From: Serpentinimonas raichei
GTDB taxonomy: Bacteria > Pseudomonadota > Gammaproteobacteria > Burkholderiales > Burkholderiaceae_C
Assembly: GCF_000828895.1 (NCBI RefSeq)
Contig: NZ_AP014568.1
Location: 781,699 to 845,698, forward strand
Direction of reading: 5' to 3'
Length of the DNA: 64,000 nucleotides
The translations under genes and the position numbers were made by a program. The notes under the pieces were generated by a model. It worked only from the letters and a program-made list of their open reading frames with translations. It ran no database searches and was not told the DNA's origin. This document shows, piece after piece, positions 54,638 through 63,724 of the stretch. Position 1 is the first letter of the stretch. Every line of letters starts with the position of its first letter.

Positions 54638-55300
54638 ATGCACGACAGCGCCCAAGCCCCTTGGCTGTATCTGGCTTCGCAGAGCCCGCGCCGGCGCGAG
54701 CTGCTGGCGCAGTGGGGCTGGCGCGTCGAGCTGCTGCTGCCCGAGGCCGACGACGATTTGCACGCCCTGGAAGCGCTGGAGCAGGCGCGCCCCCACGAAG
54801 CCCCGGCGCGCTACGTGCAGCGCGTGACCCGGCTCAAGCTGCAAGCCGCGCTGCTGCGGCTGCAACGCTTGGAGCGGCGCGGCTGGCCGCCGGGCCCGGT
54901 GCTGTGCGCCGACACCACGGTGGCGCTCGGGCGCCAGATTTATGGCAAACCCGCCGACGCCGCCCATGCGGTGCAGATGCTGCAAAGCCTGGCCGGGCAG
55001 CGGCACCAGGTGCTCACCGCCGTGGCGCTGGCGCACCAGGGCCAGCTCTGGCAGGCGCTGAGCCGCTCCACGGTCGAGTTCGCGCCTTGGGGCGTGGACG
55101 AGATCGAGCGCTACGTGGCCAGTGGCGAGCCGCTGGGCAAGGCCGGGGCCTACGCCATCCAGGGGCGCGCCAGCCAGTGGATACGGCGCATCAGCGGCAG
55201 CCACAGCGGCATCGTGGGGCTGCCGGCCTACGAGACGGCGCAACTGCTGCGCGCCGCCGGTCTGTCGCCGCCCCAAGCCCTCAACCCCCAAAGTCCATGA
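54638..55300 (+). CDS. maf: Maf-family nucleotide pyrophosphatase
   Basis: 220-residue Maf/Ham1-fold protein, likely a dTTP/UTP pyrophosphatase that sanitises nucleotide pools. Motifs are YLASQSPRRRELL near the N-terminus, CADTTVALG (catalytic Asp), and GKAGAYAIQGRASQWIRRISGS. Its stop overlaps the rng start by 4 bp. Confidence 0.94.
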   Translation: MHDSAQAPWLYLASQSPRRRELLAQWGWRVELLLPEADDDLHALEALEQARPHEAPARYVQRVTRLKLQAALLRLQRLERRGWPPGPVLCADTTVALGRQIYGKPADAAHAVQMLQSLAGQRHQVLTAVALAHQGQLWQALSRSTVEFAPWGVDEIERYVASGEPLGKAGAYAIQGRASQWIRRISGSHSGIVGLPAYETAQLLRAAGLSPPQALNPQSP

Positions 55301-56871
55301 GCCAAGACATCCTGATCAACTGGTCACCGCAAGAAACGCGGGTGGCGGTGGTGGAACACGGTGCGGTGCAAGAGGTGCACATCGAGCGCGCGCTCGAGCG
55401 CGGGCTGGTCGGCAACGTCTATCTGGGCAAGGTCGCGCGCGTGCTGCCCGGCATGCAGTCGGCCTTCATCGACATCGGGTTTGAGCGCGCCGCCTTTTTG
55501 CACGTGGCCGACCTGCTGCCCAATATCAACGCCCGCTTTGCCGCCAAAGAGCGCCCCTTGGCGCTGGCATCGCCGCCCACTGCAAGCCCGCTGGAGCCGG
55601 TAGCAGCCAGCCCGGAAAGCGCGGAAAGCACTACCCCGATGCCAGCAGGCAACGGGCAGGCCGCCAGTGCCTTGCCCATCGAGCGCCAGTTGTTCGAGGG
55701 TCAGGCGCTGCTGGTGCAGGTGCTCAAAGACCCGATCGGCTCCAAGGGCGCGCGCCTGACGGCGCAGATCAGCATCGCAGGCCGCCAACTGGTGTTTTTG
55801 CCGCAGGATCAGCACCTTGGGGTGTCGCAAAAAATCCCGCCGGCGCAGCGCGAGGCCTTGCGCCAGCGCCTGCAAGCGCTCACGGCGGGCGAGGGCGGCG
55901 GTTTCATTTTGCGCACCAACGCCGAAGACGCCAGCGACGAAGAGCTGGCCGAAGACGTGGCCTACCTGCGCAAAAGCTGGGCCCACATCAAAAGCGCGGC
56001 CGTGCGTTTGCCTGCCCCGAGCCTGCTGCAACAGGATGTGAGCCTGCTGCAGCGCGTGCTGCGCGACCTCGTCAGCGCCCAGACCCAAACCATTCAGGTC
56101 GATTCCCAAGAGCAGTTCGGCCAGTTGCAGCAGTTCGCGCGCGAGTACATGCCGGCCACGCTGGAGCGCATCAGCCACTACCGGGGTGAGCGCCCGATTT
56201 TCGATTTGTATCAGATCGACGAAGAAATCGCGCGCGCGCTCGGGCGCCGGGTCGAGCTCAAATCGGGCGGCTACCTGGTGATCGACCAGACCGAGGCGCT
56301 CACCACCATCGACGTCAACACCGGCGGCTTCGTGGGGGCGCGCAACTTCGACGACACCATCTTTCGCACCAACCTGGAGGCCACGCAGGTGATTGCGCGC
56401 CAGTTGCGGTTGCGCAACTTGGGCGGCATCGTGATCGTGGACTTTATCGACATGCTGCGCGAGGCGCACCGCGAGGCGGTGTTGGCCGAGTTGCGCAAAC
56501 AACTGGCGCGCGACCGCGTAAAAACCACCACTGGCGCGTTTTCGCAGCTCGGCTTGCTGGAGATGACGCGCAAGCGCAACCGCGAGTCGCTGGCGCAACT
56601 GCTGAGCCAAACCTGCCCGACTTGCAGCGGCAGCGGCCGGGTAAAAACCGCGCGCAGCGTCTGCTACGACATCTTGCGCGAGATCTTGCGCGAGGCGCGC
56701 GCCTTTAGCCCACGCGAGTTTCGCATCGTCGCGGCGGCGCCGGTGATCGAGCTGCTGCTGGACGAAGAAAGCGCGCACCTGGCCGGTTTGAGCGAGTTCA
56801 TCGGCAAGCCGATCTCACTGCAAAGCGAGGCCGCGCTGCGCCCGGACCAGTACGACATCGTGCTGCTTTGA
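55297..56871 (+). CDS. rng: Ribonuclease G
   Basis: Endoribonuclease of the RNase E/G family, acting on 16S rRNA 5' end maturation and mRNA decay. The S1 domain begins NVYLGKVARVLPGMQSAFIDIG. The catalytic core has TIDVNTGGFVGARN and the zinc link CPTCSGSGRV. Between residues about 88 and 128, inside the S1 domain, is a Pro/Ser/Ala-rich insert of some 35-40 residues absent from E. coli RNase G. Total 524 residues. The start is fixed by the ATGA overlap with maf. It ends 30 bp from convergent msbA. Confidence 0.95.
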   Translation: MSQDILINWSPQETRVAVVEHGAVQEVHIERALERGLVGNVYLGKVARVLPGMQSAFIDIGFERAAFLHVADLLPNINARFAAKERPLALASPPTASPLEPVAASPESAESTTPMPAGNGQAASALPIERQLFEGQALLVQVLKDPIGSKGARLTAQISIAGRQLVFLPQDQHLGVSQKIPPAQREALRQRLQALTAGEGGGFILRTNAEDASDEELAEDVAYLRKSWAHIKSAAVRLPAPSLLQQDVSLLQRVLRDLVSAQTQTIQVDSQEQFGQLQQFAREYMPATLERISHYRGERPIFDLYQIDEEIARALGRRVELKSGGYLVIDQTEALTTIDVNTGGFVGARNFDDTIFRTNLEATQVIARQLRLRNLGGIVIVDFIDMLREAHREAVLAELRKQLARDRVKTTTGAFSQLGLLEMTRKRNRESLAQLLSQTCPTCSGSGRVKTARSVCYDILREILREARAFSPREFRIVAAAPVIELLLDEESAHLAGLSEFIGKPISLQSEAALRPDQYDIVLL

Positions 56872-56901
56872 GCTGCGTCGCCCCGCAGCGGGCGCGGCCT
56901 C

Positions 56902-58845
56902 TCATTCCGACAATCTGCCGCCCAAGCTGAGCGCGTGCAGCCGCGCATACACGCCGTTGGCCGCCAGCAGCGCCTCGTGGCGGCCTTGCTCGACGATCTG
57001 GCCTTGGGCCAGCACCAGCACCCGGTCGGCGTGTTCGATGGTCGAGAGCCGGTGCGCGATCACCAGCGTGGTGCGCCCGCGCATGAGCCGCTGCAGGGCA
57101 TCTTGCACCAGCCGCTCCGATTCGTTGTCCAGCGCCGAGGTGGCTTCGTCCAAGATCAGAATGGGCGCATCCTTGTAGATGGCGCGCGCAATTGCCAGCC
57201 GCTGGCGCTGGCCGCCCGACAGCTCGGTCGCGTTGTGCCCCACGGGGGTGTGCATGCCTTGGGGCAGGGTTTGCAGCAGCTCGCCCAAGTTGGCAAATTC
57301 AAGCGCCTGCCGCACCCGCTCCTCGTCGAACTCGGACCCCAAGGCCACGTTGGCGGCCAGGGTGTCGTTGAACATCACAACGTCTTGGCTGACCATGGCG
57401 AACTGGCGCCGCAGGTTGGCCAGGTCCCAGTCGGGCAGGGCCACGCCGTCGAGCCGCAACACCCCGCCGCTGGCCTCGACAAAGCGCGGCAGCAGGTTGG
57501 CCAAGGTGGTTTTGCCCGAGCCCGATGGGCCCACCAGCGCCAGCACCTCGCCCGCCGCCACCTCTAGGCTGATGCCGCGCAGCGCCGCGTCGTCCTTGCT
57601 GCCGTACTGCACCCAGACCTGCTCCAGGCTCAGGTGGCCCGCGGCGCGCTCGGCCTGGTGCGTGCCGCCGCGCTGGATCGGGGTCTGTTCGATCAGCTCC
57701 AGCCCGCGCTCCAGCGCCGCCAGCCCGCGCGTGATCGGGGTCACGAGGTCGGCCAATTGGCGGATCGGGCTGATCAGCATCAGCATGGCGGTGACGAAGC
57801 CCACGAAGCTGCCCACCGTCACGCCGCTGGTGGCACTTTGCCAGAGCGCGATCATGATCACGGTCGAGAGCGCGGCGGCGGCCAGCATCTGCGTCAGCGG
57901 AGCCACGGCGGCCCCGGCCACGGTGGCCTTGAGCGCCAACCGGCGCAGCACCAGATTGAGCCGGTCGAAGCGCTGCGTCTGCTGCGCCTGCGCCCCATGC
58001 AGCCGCACCACGCGGTGCGCCAGCGCGTTTTCTTCCACCACGTAGGCCAGCTCGTCGGTGGCCAGTTGGCTGCTGCGCGTGAGGCGGTACAGGCGCTTGG
58101 AGAGCACCCGCATCACCCAGGCCAGCGGCGGAAAAACGGCCAGCACGATCAGCGTCAGTTGCCAGTTCAAAAACAGCAGATAGGCCAGTAGGGCGATCAC
58201 AGTAAGCACATCGCGCACCAGCGTGAGCACGCTGTTGACCAGCATCAGGGCCCCGGTCTGCACCTCATAGACCAGGGTGTTGGAGAGTTTGCTGGCACTT
58301 TGCTCGCCAAACAACGACAGATCGGCGTCGTTGAGGCGCTCGAACATGGCGCGGCGCATTTGCACCATGGCCCCGGCCGCCACGTAGCTGAGCGCGTACT
58401 TGGCGGCAAAGGTGGCCAGCCCGCGCACTGCAAACAGGCCCATTAGCGCCACCGGCACCATCCAGAGCGGAAAACTGCCTGCCACAAAGCCTTCGTCGAG
58501 CAGGATTTGCAGCAAGGCCGGGATGGCCGGTTCGGTCAGGGCGGCGATCAAGGCGCCGAGAAAAGCCAGTCCCAGCGCACCCTTGTGCGGGCGAAAATAG
58601 GGCCAGACCCGCAACAGGCGCTGGCCGAGGGTGCGGGTGTCGGGCGCAGCGGCAGCGCTGGCGGCTTCGGTGGTGGGGCGGTCGTGCAAGATCGATACGG
58701 GAAAACAGCGGGCTGCAGGGGCTGCATCGGCATGGTCCGCAGCGCATCCGCTATTATCCGTCTGTCGTGTCGGTGGCTGCGGCGCTTGCGGCTTGTCAGC
58801 CACGCCCTGCCGATTTTTCCTGTTTGCCTTCGTTCCTCCATGCAC
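56902..58845 (-). CDS. msbA: MsbA-type lipid A/lipid ABC exporter (start uncertain)
   Basis: A half-size ABC exporter with a six-helix transmembrane domain and nucleotide-binding domain. Walker A is GPSGSGKTT, the signature LSGGQRQRLAIARA, and Walker B ILILDEATSALDNES. It likely flips lipid A-core. The GTG at 58845 gives 647 residues, but the first ~65 residues are not transporter-like. That GTG lies inside the tolB start, so the true start may be an internal GTG (about 58803) or TTG (58689). The upstream end is therefore uncertain by up to 150 bp. Confidence 0.9.
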   Translation of the reverse strand: MHGGTKANRKNRQGVADKPQAPQPPTRQTDNSGCAADHADAAPAARCFPVSILHDRPTTEAASAAAAPDTRTLGQRLLRVWPYFRPHKGALGLAFLGALIAALTEPAIPALLQILLDEGFVAGSFPLWMVPVALMGLFAVRGLATFAAKYALSYVAAGAMVQMRRAMFERLNDADLSLFGEQSASKLSNTLVYEVQTGALMLVNSVLTLVRDVLTVIALLAYLLFLNWQLTLIVLAVFPPLAWVMRVLSKRLYRLTRSSQLATDELAYVVEENALAHRVVRLHGAQAQQTQRFDRLNLVLRRLALKATVAGAAVAPLTQMLAAAALSTVIMIALWQSATSGVTVGSFVGFVTAMLMLISPIRQLADLVTPITRGLAALERGLELIEQTPIQRGGTHQAERAAGHLSLEQVWVQYGSKDDAALRGISLEVAAGEVLALVGPSGSGKTTLANLLPRFVEASGGVLRLDGVALPDWDLANLRRQFAMVSQDVVMFNDTLAANVALGSEFDEERVRQALEFANLGELLQTLPQGMHTPVGHNATELSGGQRQRLAIARAIYKDAPILILDEATSALDNESERLVQDALQRLMRGRTTLVIAHRLSTIEHADRVLVLAQGQIVEQGRHEALLAANGVYARLHALSLGGRLSE

Positions 58846-60174
58846 CAGTCTCCCTGTCAGCCCCTGTTACCTCTGCCGCCCACCTTGACGCGGCGCCGCT
58901 TCCACGCCTTGGCCGCGCTGGGCGGGGCCGGTCTGGGTTTGGGCGCTTGGGGTTCAGCGCAAGCGCAATTCCGGGTCGAGGTGACTGGGGTAGGCTTGCA
59001 GCAGATCCCCTTTGCCATTGCACCCTTCAGACTCAGCCCGGATCTGCCCCAAGACGTGCCCGCCATCGTGCGCGCCAACCTCGAGCGCAGCGGCCAGTTG
59101 CGCGCCCTGGCCGGGGGCAGCGCCGTGCTCGACGAAACCGCGCGGCCCGATCTGGCGCCGTGGCGCGCTGCCGGTGTCGATGCGCTCATCACCGGCAGCA
59201 CCGTGCGCCTGGCCGATGGCCGTTTCGATGTGCGCTTCAGGCTCTGGGATGTGGTGCGGGCGCAAGACCTCGGGGGCCTGAGCTTCCCGGTGCCCGCCAG
59301 CGACCTGCGGCTGGCCGCGCACCGCCTGTCAGACTACGTCTTTGAGCGCCTGACCGGCGATCCGGGCGTGTTTGCCACCCGCATCGCCTATGTCTCGCGC
59401 CACGGCGAACGCCACAACCTGTGGGTGGCCGATGCCGACGGCGAAAACGCCCAAAGCGCCTTGGCCAGCGCCGAGCCCATCATCTCGCCCGCTTGGTCGC
59501 CCAACGGGCAACAGCTGGCCTATGTGTCGTTCGAGGCGCGCCGGCCCGTCGTTTACGCCCACGAAGTGGCCACCGGGCGGCGCCGTTTGCTGGCCAGCTT
59601 TCGCGGCTCCAACAGCGCCCCGGCGTGGTCGCCCGATGGCCGGCGGCTGCTGGCCACGCTCACCTTTGGCGGCTCGTCGCAGATTTTTTCCATCGACGCC
59701 GCAGGCGGTGGGCAGCCGCAGCGCATCACCCAGACCAGCGGCATCGAAACCGAGCCCGCCTTCACCCCGGATGGGCGCCAGGTGTATTTCGTCAGCGACC
59801 GGGGCGGCTCGCCGCAGATCTACCGCATGAGCCCCAGCGGGGCTGATGTGGTGCGCATCACCTTCGAGGGCAACTACAACATTTCGCCCACCGTCAGCCC
59901 CGACGGCCGCTGGCTGGCCTATATTTCGCGCATCAGCGGGGACTTTAGGGTCTGCGTGATGGAACTGGCCAATGGCCGCATCACCCCCTTGACCGACACC
60001 AGCGCCGACGAGAGCCCCAGCTTTGCCCCCAACAGCCGCCTGATCCTGTACGCCACCCGGGTGCAGGGGCGCGAGACGCTGATGACCACCACGCTCGATG
60101 GCCGCATCAAAACCCGGCTGGCCAACCTCCCAGGCGGCATCCGCGAGCCCGATTGGGGCCCGTTTCAGCGTTGA
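58840..60174 (+). CDS. tolB: Tol-Pal system protein TolB
   Basis: Periplasmic beta-propeller that links TolA to Pal. 444 residues from the ATG giving MHQSPCQPLLP. The N-terminus has a twin-arginine-like TRRRFHALA then a hydrophobic stretch ending AQAQ, about residue 42. The N-terminal TolB domain is followed by six-bladed propeller repeats such as SPAWSPNGQQLAYVS, APAWSPDGRRLLA and EPAFTPDGRQVYFVS. Divergent from msbA with overlapping 5' ends; pal follows after 38 bp. tolQ, tolR and tolA are not in the window. Confidence 0.96.
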   Translation: MHQSPCQPLLPLPPTLTRRRFHALAALGGAGLGLGAWGSAQAQFRVEVTGVGLQQIPFAIAPFRLSPDLPQDVPAIVRANLERSGQLRALAGGSAVLDETARPDLAPWRAAGVDALITGSTVRLADGRFDVRFRLWDVVRAQDLGGLSFPVPASDLRLAAHRLSDYVFERLTGDPGVFATRIAYVSRHGERHNLWVADADGENAQSALASAEPIISPAWSPNGQQLAYVSFEARRPVVYAHEVATGRRRLLASFRGSNSAPAWSPDGRRLLATLTFGGSSQIFSIDAAGGGQPQRITQTSGIETEPAFTPDGRQVYFVSDRGGSPQIYRMSPSGADVVRITFEGNYNISPTVSPDGRWLAYISRISGDFRVCVMELANGRITPLTDTSADESPSFAPNSRLILYATRVQGRETLMTTTLDGRIKTRLANLPGGIREPDWGPFQR

Positions 60175-60212
60175 AGCCACCGGATTCACCTTTGCTCATT
60201 TGTAACACCACC

Positions 60213-60833
60213 ATGCAAGCCCTATCCTGCACCGTTCGCAAGCACCGCAGCTTTTTTTCCAAGCCGGTGTCGCGCGCCATCCAAGCCGCCACCGTGTTGT
60301 GCGCAGCCCTGCTTTTGGCGGCTTGCGGCTCCAACGTCAATCTGGCCGAAGACGTGCCGGTCACCGATCGCACGGCGGTGCCGGTGCAGCAAATCGGTGT
60401 CGCACCTGGCGCGGGCGCAGCGGGAGCGGCAACAGGGGCGGTGGACCAACGCGCCGTGGCCCCGGTGCAAGCCGGTACCACCACCATGGGGCAGCCCCCC
60501 GCGCACCTGGCGCGCTTGGTGTTTTTTGACTTCGACGAGTACACCGTGCGGCCCGAGTTCGTTCCCTTGCTGGAAGGGCATGCGCGGTTTTTGGCTACCG
60601 ACCGCCAGCGCCGGGTGGCGCTCGAGGGCCACACCGATGAACGCGGTGGCCGCGAATACAACCTTGCGCTGGGGCAAAAGCGCGCCGAGGCGGTGCGCCG
60701 CTCGCTGGCCCTGATGGGGGTGCAAGACGCGCAAATGGAGGCGGTCAGCTTTGGCGAAGAAAAACCCGCCAACGCCGGCACCGACGAGGCTGCGCACAGC
60801 CAAAACCGGCGCGTTGAACTGGTTTACCGCTGA
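60213..60833 (+). CDS. pal: Peptidoglycan-associated lipoprotein Pal
   Basis: 206 residues. A signal peptide with lipobox LLAAC (Cys38) precedes a Pro/Ala-rich linker and a C-terminal OmpA-like domain that binds peptidoglycan. That domain has VFFDFDEYTVRPEF, GHTDERGGREYN and SQNRRVELVYR. It anchors the outer membrane to the cell wall. I start at the ATG giving MQALSCTVRK; earlier in-frame starts overlap tolB. The stop overlaps cpoB by 1 bp (TGATG). Confidence 0.96.
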   Translation: MQALSCTVRKHRSFFSKPVSRAIQAATVLCAALLLAACGSNVNLAEDVPVTDRTAVPVQQIGVAPGAGAAGAATGAVDQRAVAPVQAGTTTMGQPPAHLARLVFFDFDEYTVRPEFVPLLEGHARFLATDRQRRVALEGHTDERGGREYNLALGQKRAEAVRRSLALMGVQDAQMEAVSFGEEKPANAGTDEAAHSQNRRVELVYR

Positions 60834-61660
60834 TGCCTGCGCGCTCCTTTTTTGGTGCGGCCCGCCACGGCGTGCTGGGCCTGTTGCTGCTGGCGCTGGC
60901 GGCGTGGGCGCTGCCGGTGCAGGCGCAGTTGTTTGGCGGCGACGACCAGGCGCGGCGCGCCATCATCGAGCTGCGCGAGCGCGTCGAGGCCAACCGCAGC
61001 GCGGCTGAGCAGGCCAACCAAGCCCTGCAGCAGCAAGATACCGAACTCACCCGACGCCTCGACGAAGATCTGCTGGGCCTGCGCCGCAGTCTGGTCGAGC
61101 TTGGGGCGCAGAACGACGCCTTGCGCCGCGAATTGGCCGAGCTGCGCGGCCACAACGAAAGGCTGGCGCACTTGGTGGCCGAGTTGCAGCGTCAGCAGCG
61201 CGACTGGCAGGCGCAACTCGACCAGCGCCTGCGCCCGCTGGAGCCGCTCACTGTCACGGTCGAGGGGGTCGAGTTTCAGGCCCGGCCCGAGGAGGTGCAG
61301 GCCTTCGATGCCGCCATGGTGGTGTTGCGCGCCTCCGAATTCGAGCGCGCAGCGCGCCTGTTTGGCGAGCTGGTGGCTCAGTTTCCGCGCAGCGGCTACG
61401 TGGCCCCCGCCCTTTACTGGCAAGGCAACGCACAGTACGCCGCGCGCCAACACCCTGCCGCCATCGAAACCTTCAGGCGCATGATCGCCGCATCACCTCG
61501 CCACCCGAGGGTGCCCGATGCCTTGCTCGGCATCGCCAACGCCCACATCGAACTGCGCGACAACCGCGCCGCGCGCGCCGCCTTGCAAGAGCTCATCCAA
61601 GCGCACCCCAACACCGAGGCCGCCGTCGTGGCGCGTGAGCGGCTGACGCGGCTGCGCTAA
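60833..61660 (+). CDS. cpoB: Cell division coordinator CpoB (YbgF)
   Basis: 275-residue periplasmic protein that coordinates Tol-Pal with septal peptidoglycan synthesis. It has an N-terminal signal peptide (hydrophobic stretch ending VQAQ, about residue 25) and a Gln/Glu/Leu-rich coiled coil (about 35-135). TPR-like repeats fill the C-terminus (about 155-275). The tolB-pal-cpoB order is conserved. Confidence 0.94.
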   Translation: MPARSFFGAARHGVLGLLLLALAAWALPVQAQLFGGDDQARRAIIELRERVEANRSAAEQANQALQQQDTELTRRLDEDLLGLRRSLVELGAQNDALRRELAELRGHNERLAHLVAELQRQQRDWQAQLDQRLRPLEPLTVTVEGVEFQARPEEVQAFDAAMVVLRASEFERAARLFGELVAQFPRSGYVAPALYWQGNAQYAARQHPAAIETFRRMIAASPRHPRVPDALLGIANAHIELRDNRAARAALQELIQAHPNTEAAVVARERLTRLR

Positions 61661-61723
61661 GCCCTTGGCGTTAGCGGGCGGTACCGTGCGGTCCCGAGCA
61701 TAAGCAACCTTGGCTGCCTAAAA

Positions 61724-61753
61724 TTGGCAGTCAAATGGTTGATCCGCTACAAT
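61724..61753 (+). promoter_or_regulatory. Candidate sigma70 promoter of the YeeE-type gene
   Basis: TTGGCA (61724-61729) and TACAAT (61748-61753) each match 5 of 6 consensus bases, with an 18 bp spacer. The predicted start is within a few bases of the ATG at 61762, so the message may be leaderless. Confidence 0.6.
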
Positions 61754-61761
61754 CGTTCGCC

Positions 61762-62871
61762 ATGGAAATGACTGAAATCCAAGCGCAAACCACGTTCGTG
61801 TTATGGGCCGCCTTTGCGGTGGCCTTTGTATTTGGCACGGTGGCGCAACGCACCCACTTTTGCACCATGGGTGCCATCAGCGACGTCGTCAACATGGGCG
61901 ACTGGACGCGGCTGCGCATGTGGGGCATGGCCGCGGGCATTGCCATGCTGGGTTTTTATGGCATGGCGGCGCTGGGCTGGATCGACCCCATGCAGACCAT
62001 CTACAGCGGCAGCCGGGTGCTCTGGCTCTCGGCCCTGTTGGGCGGGGCGCTGTTTGGCTTTGGCATGGTGTTGGCATCGGGCTGCGGCAGCAAAACCCTG
62101 GTGCGCATCGGCGCCGGCAACCTCAAATCGCTGGTGGTGTTTGTCGTCATGGGCTTGGCGGCCTATGCCACCCTCAGCGGCGTAACGGCGGTGCTGCGCG
62201 ACCGCAGCGTCGATCAGGTGGTGCTGCACCTCGATTCCAGTGCAGCCTTGCCGCTGTGGTTGGCTGGGCAGTGGGGTGTGCCGGGTGCCGCCCTCGGGCT
62301 GGCGGGTTTGGTCGGCTTGGCCTTGGTCGTCTGGGCGCTGGCAAGCCGCGATTTTCGCGCCTCGATCGACAACTGGCTGGCCGGCATTGGCATCGGGGCC
62401 ACGGTGGTGGCGCTGTGGTGGGTCACGGGCGTGCTGGCCTTCGTCCCCGAACACCCAGAAACGCTGGAGGCGGTGTTCCTCACCACCGACACCGGCGTGA
62501 TGGAATCGCTCACCTTCACCGCGCCCATGGCCTATGCGCTGGAGTGGCTGATTTTTTTTAGCGACGCTTCCAAGGTGCTGACCATCGGTGTGGTGTCGGT
62601 GTTGGGGGTGGTGCTGGGTTCATTGGTTTACGCCCTGCTCAGCCGCAGCTTTCACTGGGAAGGTTTTGGCAGCACCCAAGACACGGCCTTGCACCTGATC
62701 GGGGCCGTTTGCATGGGCGTCGGGGGCGTCACCGCCATGGGCTGCACCATCGGGCAGGGCCTCTCGGGCCTCTCCACCCTAAGCCTGGGCAGCCTGATCG
62801 CGGTGGCGGGCATCGGCTTGGGGGCGGTGGCGGCGCTGCGCTTGCAAATCTGGCTGCTCGAGCGTGCTTGA
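61762..62871 (+). CDS. YeeE/YedE-family membrane transporter
   Basis: 369 residues with about nine to ten helices, a member of the YeeE/YedE (DUF395) family. Some members take up thiosulfate (TsuA). Conserved cysteine motifs are visible: THFCTMGAISD, ASGCGSKTL and AMGCTIGQGL. There is no adjacent TusA/YeeD-like gene, so the substrate is open. I start at MEMTEIQAQT; an ATG at 61735 would put the start inside the promoter region. tcdA overlaps the 3' end by 8 bp. Confidence 0.88.
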   Translation: MEMTEIQAQTTFVLWAAFAVAFVFGTVAQRTHFCTMGAISDVVNMGDWTRLRMWGMAAGIAMLGFYGMAALGWIDPMQTIYSGSRVLWLSALLGGALFGFGMVLASGCGSKTLVRIGAGNLKSLVVFVVMGLAAYATLSGVTAVLRDRSVDQVVLHLDSSAALPLWLAGQWGVPGAALGLAGLVGLALVVWALASRDFRASIDNWLAGIGIGATVVALWWVTGVLAFVPEHPETLEAVFLTTDTGVMESLTFTAPMAYALEWLIFFSDASKVLTIGVVSVLGVVLGSLVYALLSRSFHWEGFGSTQDTALHLIGAVCMGVGGVTAMGCTIGQGLSGLSTLSLGSLIAVAGIGLGAVAALRLQIWLLERA

Positions 62872-63724
62872 GGCTGCGCCACCGTCCACCGCCGATTCTG
62901 CGCAAGAGCCTTTTGAGGGCTTCGAGCGCCGCTTTGGCGGCTTGCGGCGCCTTTATGGCAGCGTGGGGGCGCAGCGCATTTTTGACGCCCATGTGGTGGT
63001 GGTCGGCATCGGGGGCGTGGGTTCGTGGGCGGCCGAGGCGCTGGCGCGCAGCGGGGTCGGGCGCCTGACGCTGATCGACCTCGATCATCTGGCCGAATCC
63101 AACATAAACCGCCAACTGCACGCCTTGACTGATACCCTAGGGCAATCCAAGGTCTTGGCCATGCAGCAGCGCATTGCGCAGATCAACCCGGCCGCGCAGG
63201 TGCACGCGCTGGACGAATTCGTGACCCCTGCCAACTGGGGCGCTCTGATGCAGCAGATTGAGGCCTGCAATGGCAGCCCACTGGCCCTGATCGATGCCTG
63301 CGACCAGCGCAGCGCCAAGGAAACGCTGGCGGCATGGGCCTTGCAAGCCCCGCTGCACTTCATCACCTGCGGCGCAGCCGGGGGCAAGCGGCAGGCGCAC
63401 CGGATTGAGGTTGCCGATTTGTCCAGCACCACCCACGACCCGCTGCTGGCCCGCCTGCGGGCCCGCCTGCGCCAAGCCCATGCGGCAACGGCGCGCGGGC
63501 CGATGGGGCTGGCCTGCGTGTTCAGCCGCGAACCCGTGGCCAGCCCCGACCCTTCCTGCGCTGTGCCAGGCGCTGGCGACGGCAGCCTCAATTGCCACGG
63601 CTACGGTTCCAGCGTGGCGGTCACGGCGGGCTTTGGCATGGTGGCGGCAGGCTGGACCCTAGAGCGCATCGCCACGGCCGCCGCGCCAAAAAAATCGCAG
63701 ACGGTGCCAAAACGCGCCACTTGA
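62864..63724 (+). CDS. tcdA: tRNA threonylcarbamoyladenosine dehydratase
   Basis: 286-residue E1-like/ThiF-fold enzyme that cyclises t6A37 to ct6A in tRNAs decoding ANN codons. The ATP-binding motif is VVVGIGGVGSWAAEALARSG; then LIDLDHLAESNINRQ, and the conserved PDPSCAVPG-like and HGYGSSVAVTAGFG segments. The start is a GTG at 62864 overlapping the YeeE-type gene by 8 bp; no nearer alternative start is visible. Confidence 0.94.
   Translation: MLEAAPPSTADSAQEPFEGFERRFGGLRRLYGSVGAQRIFDAHVVVVGIGGVGSWAAEALARSGVGRLTLIDLDHLAESNINRQLHALTDTLGQSKVLAMQQRIAQINPAAQVHALDEFVTPANWGALMQQIEACNGSPLALIDACDQRSAKETLAAWALQAPLHFITCGAAGGKRQAHRIEVADLSSTTHDPLLARLRARLRQAHAATARGPMGLACVFSREPVASPDPSCAVPGAGDGSLNCHGYGSSVAVTAGFGMVAAGWTLERIATAAAPKKSQTVPKRAT

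Noticed and set aside
56872..56889. GCTGCG-TCGCCC-CGCAGC hairpin between rng and msbA
   Set aside because: It lies in the convergent gap, but no T-tract follows on either strand; it may be chance in GC-rich sequence.
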